Below, one piece after another: positions 61,901 through 64,000 of a stretch of 64,000 bases of DNA. Source of the DNA: CAWCPR01 sp963797475 (GTDB lineage: Bacteria; Chloroflexota; Anaerolineae; Anaerolineales; UBA4823); NCBI GenBank assembly GCA_963797475.1, contig CAWCPR010000003.1, positions 124,001 to 188,000 on the forward strand. The letters are read 5' to 3'. The position numbers and the translations under genes were made by a program. Every line of letters begins with the position of its first letter. Within the stretch, counting starts at the first letter, position 1. Below the pieces are notes generated by a model. The model had not been told where the DNA came from, made no database searches, and saw only the letters and a program-made list of their open reading frames with translations.

Positions 61901-62980
61901 GGCGTCGAGCTGTTGAATGTCACCACCTACCGGCGTCATGATGTTCTCATCGGCCGGATCCCAGGACCAAACCACGTCCTCGTAGGCGGCTAAATCCATC
62001 GTGCTGGTCAGTATGCCGGTGGCGCTGCTGGAAGCCTGAGGCGTGATCGTGCTGGCCAGGGTTTCGCTGTAGCCGCTGGTTAAAGCCACCTCAGCCGTGA
62101 GCGGGTTGCCGCTGAAAATATCCGGCAGCGCCAACGACACATCGCCGGCCAACAAAATGCCGCTGCTGAGATTGTTTTCTGTCGTCGTCGAATATACAAA
62201 GCTGGTGGAGGGGCTGACAAAGCCGTCGCTGGTGTTGTCTCTGAGGAAGATCGGCACCGGATTTTCATTATAGACATAGGGACTGAAAAGCTGCGGGGTG
62301 TCCGGGTCCGCCCAGGGTGTGCAGGATGGGCAAGTGTCCTGAGTCAGCTCGAATGGGTCTGTCATCCCGTCGCCGTCATAGTCGGCGGTGTTGGGGTCGC
62401 TCCACACACGGGTGAACGCATTGACATTGTAGGCGAAGAGCCAGCCGCCGCTCAAGGCAGTCCGGTCTTCGTCGGCGCGGGCTGCTTCAACAATGTCGGG
62501 CAGGCCGTCTCCATCGGAATCGGCATTGGCCGGGTTGGTTCCCAGGCGCAGTTCTTCGTTGTCAAGAATCCCATCGCCATCGGTGTCTTTCAGCATGGGA
62601 TCCAGTTCCTCGCCCCCTTCCTCGACCGTCAGAGCGCGCATATCCAATTCATATTGGTCGGAGAGATTGTCGCCATCCACATCCCAGGTCGTGTTGTCCG
62701 GATCGGTGCCCCCCGCCCCCAGAGGCAGCAAGCCGTCGCCGTCGGCGTCCGGGAAACTTAGCTGGCCGTTGCTCCAACTGGTTACATCTACGAATCCATC
62801 TAAAGTGGCGGGATAGATGTCGAAAACCAGGGAGGAACCAATTTCGGTCGAACTGGTTCCGTTCACATATTTGTCCTTACAGCCAGCTATAATCCAGCAA
62901 GACTCGCCCAACAGATCGTAGGCCACGTCGAGATAGAAAACGGTCGAACTCGTTAACGCCGGCCGAGAGTGTCGTTTCAA
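55937..62980 (-). CDS. Central fragment of giant mosaic surface protein (TSP3, LamG, beta/gamma-crystallin, Ig-like)
   Basis: 2347 aa from the first ATG at 62980, but the first ~14 residues are out of frame: coding enters near 62938. Residues ~78-215 are TSP3-like calcium repeats (DADGDG, DTDGDG, DSDGDG, DYDGDG). Residues ~240-690: beta-propeller-like stretch. LamG domains at ~697-893, ~900-1373 and ~1698-1888. Inside the second, ~1075-1158, lies a beta/gamma-crystallin domain (YENSNFSG, YDNINYGG, Ca motif NDKVSS). Several Ig-like domains (VDDAAPNTTIDTL, DIDAPIPTLATSLP, DTEPPLVQFSS) fill the rest. It is probably a cell-surface adhesin. It ends at a TAA inside an Ig-like domain that continues beyond it. 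Confidence 0.75.
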   Translation of the reverse strand: MKRHSRPALTSSTVFYLDVAYDLLGESCWIIAGCKDKYVNGTSSTEIGSSLVFDIYPATLDGFVDVTSWSNGQLSFPDADGDGLLPLGAGGTDPDNTTWDVDGDNLSDQYELDMRALTVEEGGEELDPMLKDTDGDGILDNEELRLGTNPANADSDGDGLPDIVEAARADEDRTALSGGWLFAYNVNAFTRVWSDPNTADYDGDGMTDPFELTQDTCPSCTPWADPDTPQLFSPYVYNENPVPIFLRDNTSDGFVSPSTSFVYSTTTENNLSSGILLAGDVSLALPDIFSGNPLTAEVALTSGYSETLASTITPQASSSATGILTSTMDLAAYEDVVWSWDPADENIMTPVGGDIQQLDAAASPGFSDLFVFTALEIDGSGEQHITAYAAGNDGNPSASAILYRLPQSLGTYGAPEIACNDAGNCLIVWEAVDGSGTGQILGTILNQSIGDHSGALLFRFASSTTLSSPVVASNGDDFMIGWTEDTGSEASTSVMRVYPDGSSSTPLQVWKIGNHGSNPLGIVWTGSTYLAVWINAYNGAMYRAEIDTSLDVGPVTTVPGEAEIFANVNGVVGPLSLTYDPLSDQALVVYRDLDQYVANAEYISARRLTPAGSSVEMNLDTVDNDGGVYYGDVAACADPQNGGWIAVWSKNSVAPNGDRNIHYQAIAPDGSLRGSEQAVSTSNENAAVAIACRSPHPLLDLEFDEQTTSVAYADSTQYGNDAICKPTGDTCPVGGEEGRFGNGVIFDGVNDQLTSSFTQPTGEFTVEFWLKTTCQNCDILNHLGGKSSIYLKNGEICAKAVGSSGSGTNCSSSGTNFADGEWHHVFRAFDAGAQILYFDGHISDYTSFSFSNVACTSNCDQFVLGTAGNNFFKGTLDRVIFHDRRLSNAEMQKSFSAAVTILDLDETAGATTAYDAANHGFNATCSGSTCPTFGAAGVANTAAEFDGSNDFLEIDTQKQTLESLVYEFEDGDTSGWSKGALSSATRNGSTTHYLGNFGNQEVTLNLSNLPTHDTVTLAFDLYVLGSWDGNRTDTGPDLWEYGHDGTSLLHTTFSNQPDTSPNYQTYPAGAPFYVGGITLYENSNFSGDHELFQEDDPDLRDNNCSTCIGNDRTSAVTIFGDTTSILYDNINYGGTSWIMDPKRGNNNVPTNDKVSSLRVFSSLYPPKYRSSGDALKASGFSETSVYHLEYTLDDHIADTLSLYFEGLASDDGQERWGLDNVVVQVQSDGGSIPLTNASFTLSAWAKRDPGTSNDYIISQGTTVNNQGVYFGYEGNKLVCSIWGSVLTWTVANDSDWHHVACAFYSPSLLRKLVLYYDGAPVGTSTAAADYSGFGSTYIGKRFPGTGDAGYFGGTLDEVAIWTQPLTDDQILELYQKVRVEDQSVLNALVPVQEDADLFTEDLILRETATGAGTEAQVVTRTLSIDADAPSTAILAPAAGDYLSGLNTLEISGAATDPTSYVNGVEVKIDGGSWLDASGTGTWSYILPAGTLADGLHTVTARATDVVGNSSSAASVQFVVDDAAPNTTIDTLGTLRSIRDNQGRWFVPIHGTASEPAAGSQPGSGLVSVDVLLQGGPNVVGNGWQTTTLSAGDWALDYILPQVGTGDKAVGSPSGVYTVTVRATDAVGNTTPAAEYTTEQLILDIDAPIPTLATSLPVTQPITTALKLSGQILDASLIDSVEVDFSPGGQVDVLSGSILHLPLDENQEQTQYFSDLSGSNHPAVCNTGNCPTVGQTGQRDQALDFDGVDDYLSAGGIELANHSFTVAAWAKRDVINQNHVIVSHGQAITNHGFILLLLNSNQARCSFWANNLTTTETYTDTNWHLWACSYDMDTGLRTMYRDGVQIAQDNPGVIYQGSGDLLIGRRQDNTRYFDGLIDEVIVYDRALADYEIANLNNYGLTTWEPVIFDNSVLNPNWSYTIPEGLGGLEGIVQLNARATDVLGNVTQLGGQRLWRGEIDTLPPRSVFTATQVAVAGYPDVTNYTCEVFDFNLDVDASCVVQSPDTIPVFDNPDLQFVAYASYDPWYASVISDTSRLYSMLGQKVYNGDQPTDMSVQSCDAFGRCTIVSNASAPQAIASSEQTPPDIVVAHQERQEALNLGAGVITPTNGSILTTTEPQKVKGFAFASDGLKALSVTANDVEVYSQNWPVTHTITNTAWKFTWEPADQGIYHFQTIVQDWTGNTTSGLYPSTFYVDTEPPLVQFSSTVLTTTNQFGDRSVLLRGTALDAVQARRVEVSIDGGAWQDAGLDETGSWQWPWPFNAQPDGELFEVRARATDLAGRMTVEARSVLVDITPPKPATITLSYLNDQGETQAVQAGDTLTDALSLQVSWTVSSDGSGVASYHVGWT

Positions 62981-64000
62981 AGGAGACAGTGTCCGTCATC
63001 GTTCCTATAGACCGGGTTGTACCGCCGCCAACTCCGACCAAAACCCAATCGTTTGCCCGATCGCCATGCGTGGTGGAAAGGCCGGCCTGATACGCGTCCA
63101 GTGAGTCCATGTCGTATTTGAAGCTGTTAGAGCGGAATTGATCCAAGCTCAAGTCTAATTGGCTGGATTGGGTGATTACTGTCGTAATCGGCATGGAATA
63201 TATCATCTTATTCCCGGCTTGGATGCCGGCATCCGGATTTGCCAATGCGGTCGCCATGCCCCCCGTTTCCACGTCCAACTTCCCAGACATGGTAAATCCA
63301 TACAAAAGGTCGGCTATAAAATCCGTTAGCTTTCCAAGAATGGAGAAATTTATACCCAGCGCTAATAGGATAAGGTCGATGACGGTTGCAATAGCCAACA
63401 ATAAGGCCCCAATCCCGGTCAAGTTGATGAGAAAGATTATCAGAGCCACGATAATGGCGGCAATTGTTTGGGCTAATTCGGTGCTAAAAGCGATTGTCCC
63501 GACCTTAACCTGACCGCTGATTACCAATGTCAGGAAAATTGCGACAGCCAGGGTAAAGCTGATGATCAGGCCCAGGACGTTATATTCGATCGAGGGGGCG
63601 CCTTCGAAGGCGAACACCATCTCCACTGCTTCGGCCGTATCTGCCGCATCCCCGATTTCTACCAGGGTTCTGACCTGGTTGACCATGCTATAGATCTGTT
63701 TAACGACGATAAGTGCAAAGGCAATCGTCCCTATTGCTACACTCCCGGCGATACGCCAGCCGGTGCCAGCGTTATTGTGGGCGACATACTTGCGATAGAG
63801 GTAATACCCGGCCACAATAAGGAGGGTAAAGGTAGTTAGTATCATCAAGCTGAGGCCAAATGTATTAAACGACCGCAAACTGGCGAAAAAATTAGCAACC
63901 GTATCCGCAAATTTAAGGCTGAAACGCTCAAGAACGTTGATGTCTTCATCGAGTTCCTCAACAGCCCCCCTGACAATTCGCTCGACTGCGCTGTTGCCGC
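62877..64000 (-). CDS. N-terminal fragment of giant surface protein with membrane helices, partial at right edge
   Basis: The frame is open to the window edge (codons from 63998 read G-N-S-A-V-E-R-I-V-R), so the start is beyond 64000; TTG 63878 is not the start. An acidic helix (VEELDEDINVLERFSLKF) leads to about five membrane helices (LMILTTFTLLIVAGYYLY, IAGSVAIGTIAFALIVV, LIISFTLAVAIFLTLVI, and two more), then a soluble segment. At the AAAA run 62937-62940 one base is extra: removing it gives FDRF-YLDVAYDLLG and joins the TSP3/LamG part. In this frame the sequence ends in nonsense at 62877. Confidence 0.7.
   Translation of the reverse strand, partial: GNSAVERIVRGAVEELDEDINVLERFSLKFADTVANFFASLRSFNTFGLSLMILTTFTLLIVAGYYLYRKYVAHNNAGTGWRIAGSVAIGTIAFALIVVKQIYSMVNQVRTLVEIGDAADTAEAVEMVFAFEGAPSIEYNVLGLIISFTLAVAIFLTLVISGQVKVGTIAFSTELAQTIAAIIVALIIFLINLTGIGALLLAIATVIDLILLALGINFSILGKLTDFIADLLYGFTMSGKLDVETGGMATALANPDAGIQAGNKMIYSMPITTVITQSSQLDLSLDQFRSNSFKYDMDSLDAYQAGLSTTHGDRANDWVLVGVGGGTTRSIGTMTDTVSFETTLSAGVNEFDRFLSRRGLRSVGRVLLDYSWL

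Overview
The window looks like a chromosomal segment of a Chloroflexota bacterium, most likely class Anaerolineae, with moderately high GC. The evidence is two large Chlor_Arch_YYY (DUF2298) membrane proteins, a mevalonate kinase plus isopentenyl phosphate kinase pair, an rpoC with a long coiled-coil insert, a LiaF-like protein, LCP and LysM envelope proteins with Pro/Thr-rich spacers, and no outer-membrane assembly genes. This assignment is inference; no rRNA gene is present.

Layout. 1-7.3 kb (+): acyl-CoA ligase (cut by the left edge), F420-type LLM oxidoreductase, a lipoprotein, a LiaF-like protein, an MFS drug exporter, a methyltransferase, dodecin and a ClbS/DinB-like protein that probably starts at CTG. 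7.3-10.0 kb (-): ubiA-type prenyltransferase, mevalonate kinase and isopentenyl phosphate kinase. 10.1-18.9 kb (+): tlyA, lepA, a flippase-like membrane protein, a GT4 glycosyltransferase, the heptose activation set hddC-gmhA-hddA and two methyltransferases, the second frameshifted. 19.1-31.3 kb (+): four consecutive very large GT-C-type membrane proteins (718, 1845, 891 and 590 aa). 31.3-34.2 kb (+): cmk and three tandem plsC-type acyltransferases, the third frameshifted. 34.3-37.6 kb: a hybrid-sensor histidine kinase behind a sigma-54-like site. 37.6-42.3 kb: rpoC without rpoB, behind its own promoter and a 220-nt leader, ending in a strong terminator. 42.3-45.9 kb: GNAT acetyltransferase (-) and gyrA (+). 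46.0-51.7 kb (-): an envelope operon of a frameshifted degenerate histidine kinase, a LysM protein, an LCP lipoprotein and a GH25-like/NTF2-like protein. 51.8-52.6 kb: tRNA-Leu(CAG), ftsB/divIC-like and initiator tRNA-Met. 52.6-53.4 kb (-): acetolactate decarboxylase. 53.5-64.0 kb (-): one giant mosaic surface-protein gene, running off the right edge and broken by one frameshift and one in-frame stop.

How the genes fit together. The 7.3-31.3 kb part reads as a cell-surface glycan locus: isoprenoid supply (MVK, IPK), a polyprenyl-phosphate-modifying UbiA enzyme, nucleotide-heptose synthesis, a cytosolic glycosyltransferase, methyltransferases, a flippase-like protein and several GT-C enzymes that could use lipid-linked sugars outside the membrane. 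This is the best candidate here for an undescribed system. A second theme is damage: four single-base frameshifts and one nonsense codon fall in otherwise well-preserved genes, so sequence error must be separated from real decay. A third is gene starts: several genes have a -10 hexamer exactly 6 nt before ATG, suggesting leaderless transcripts.
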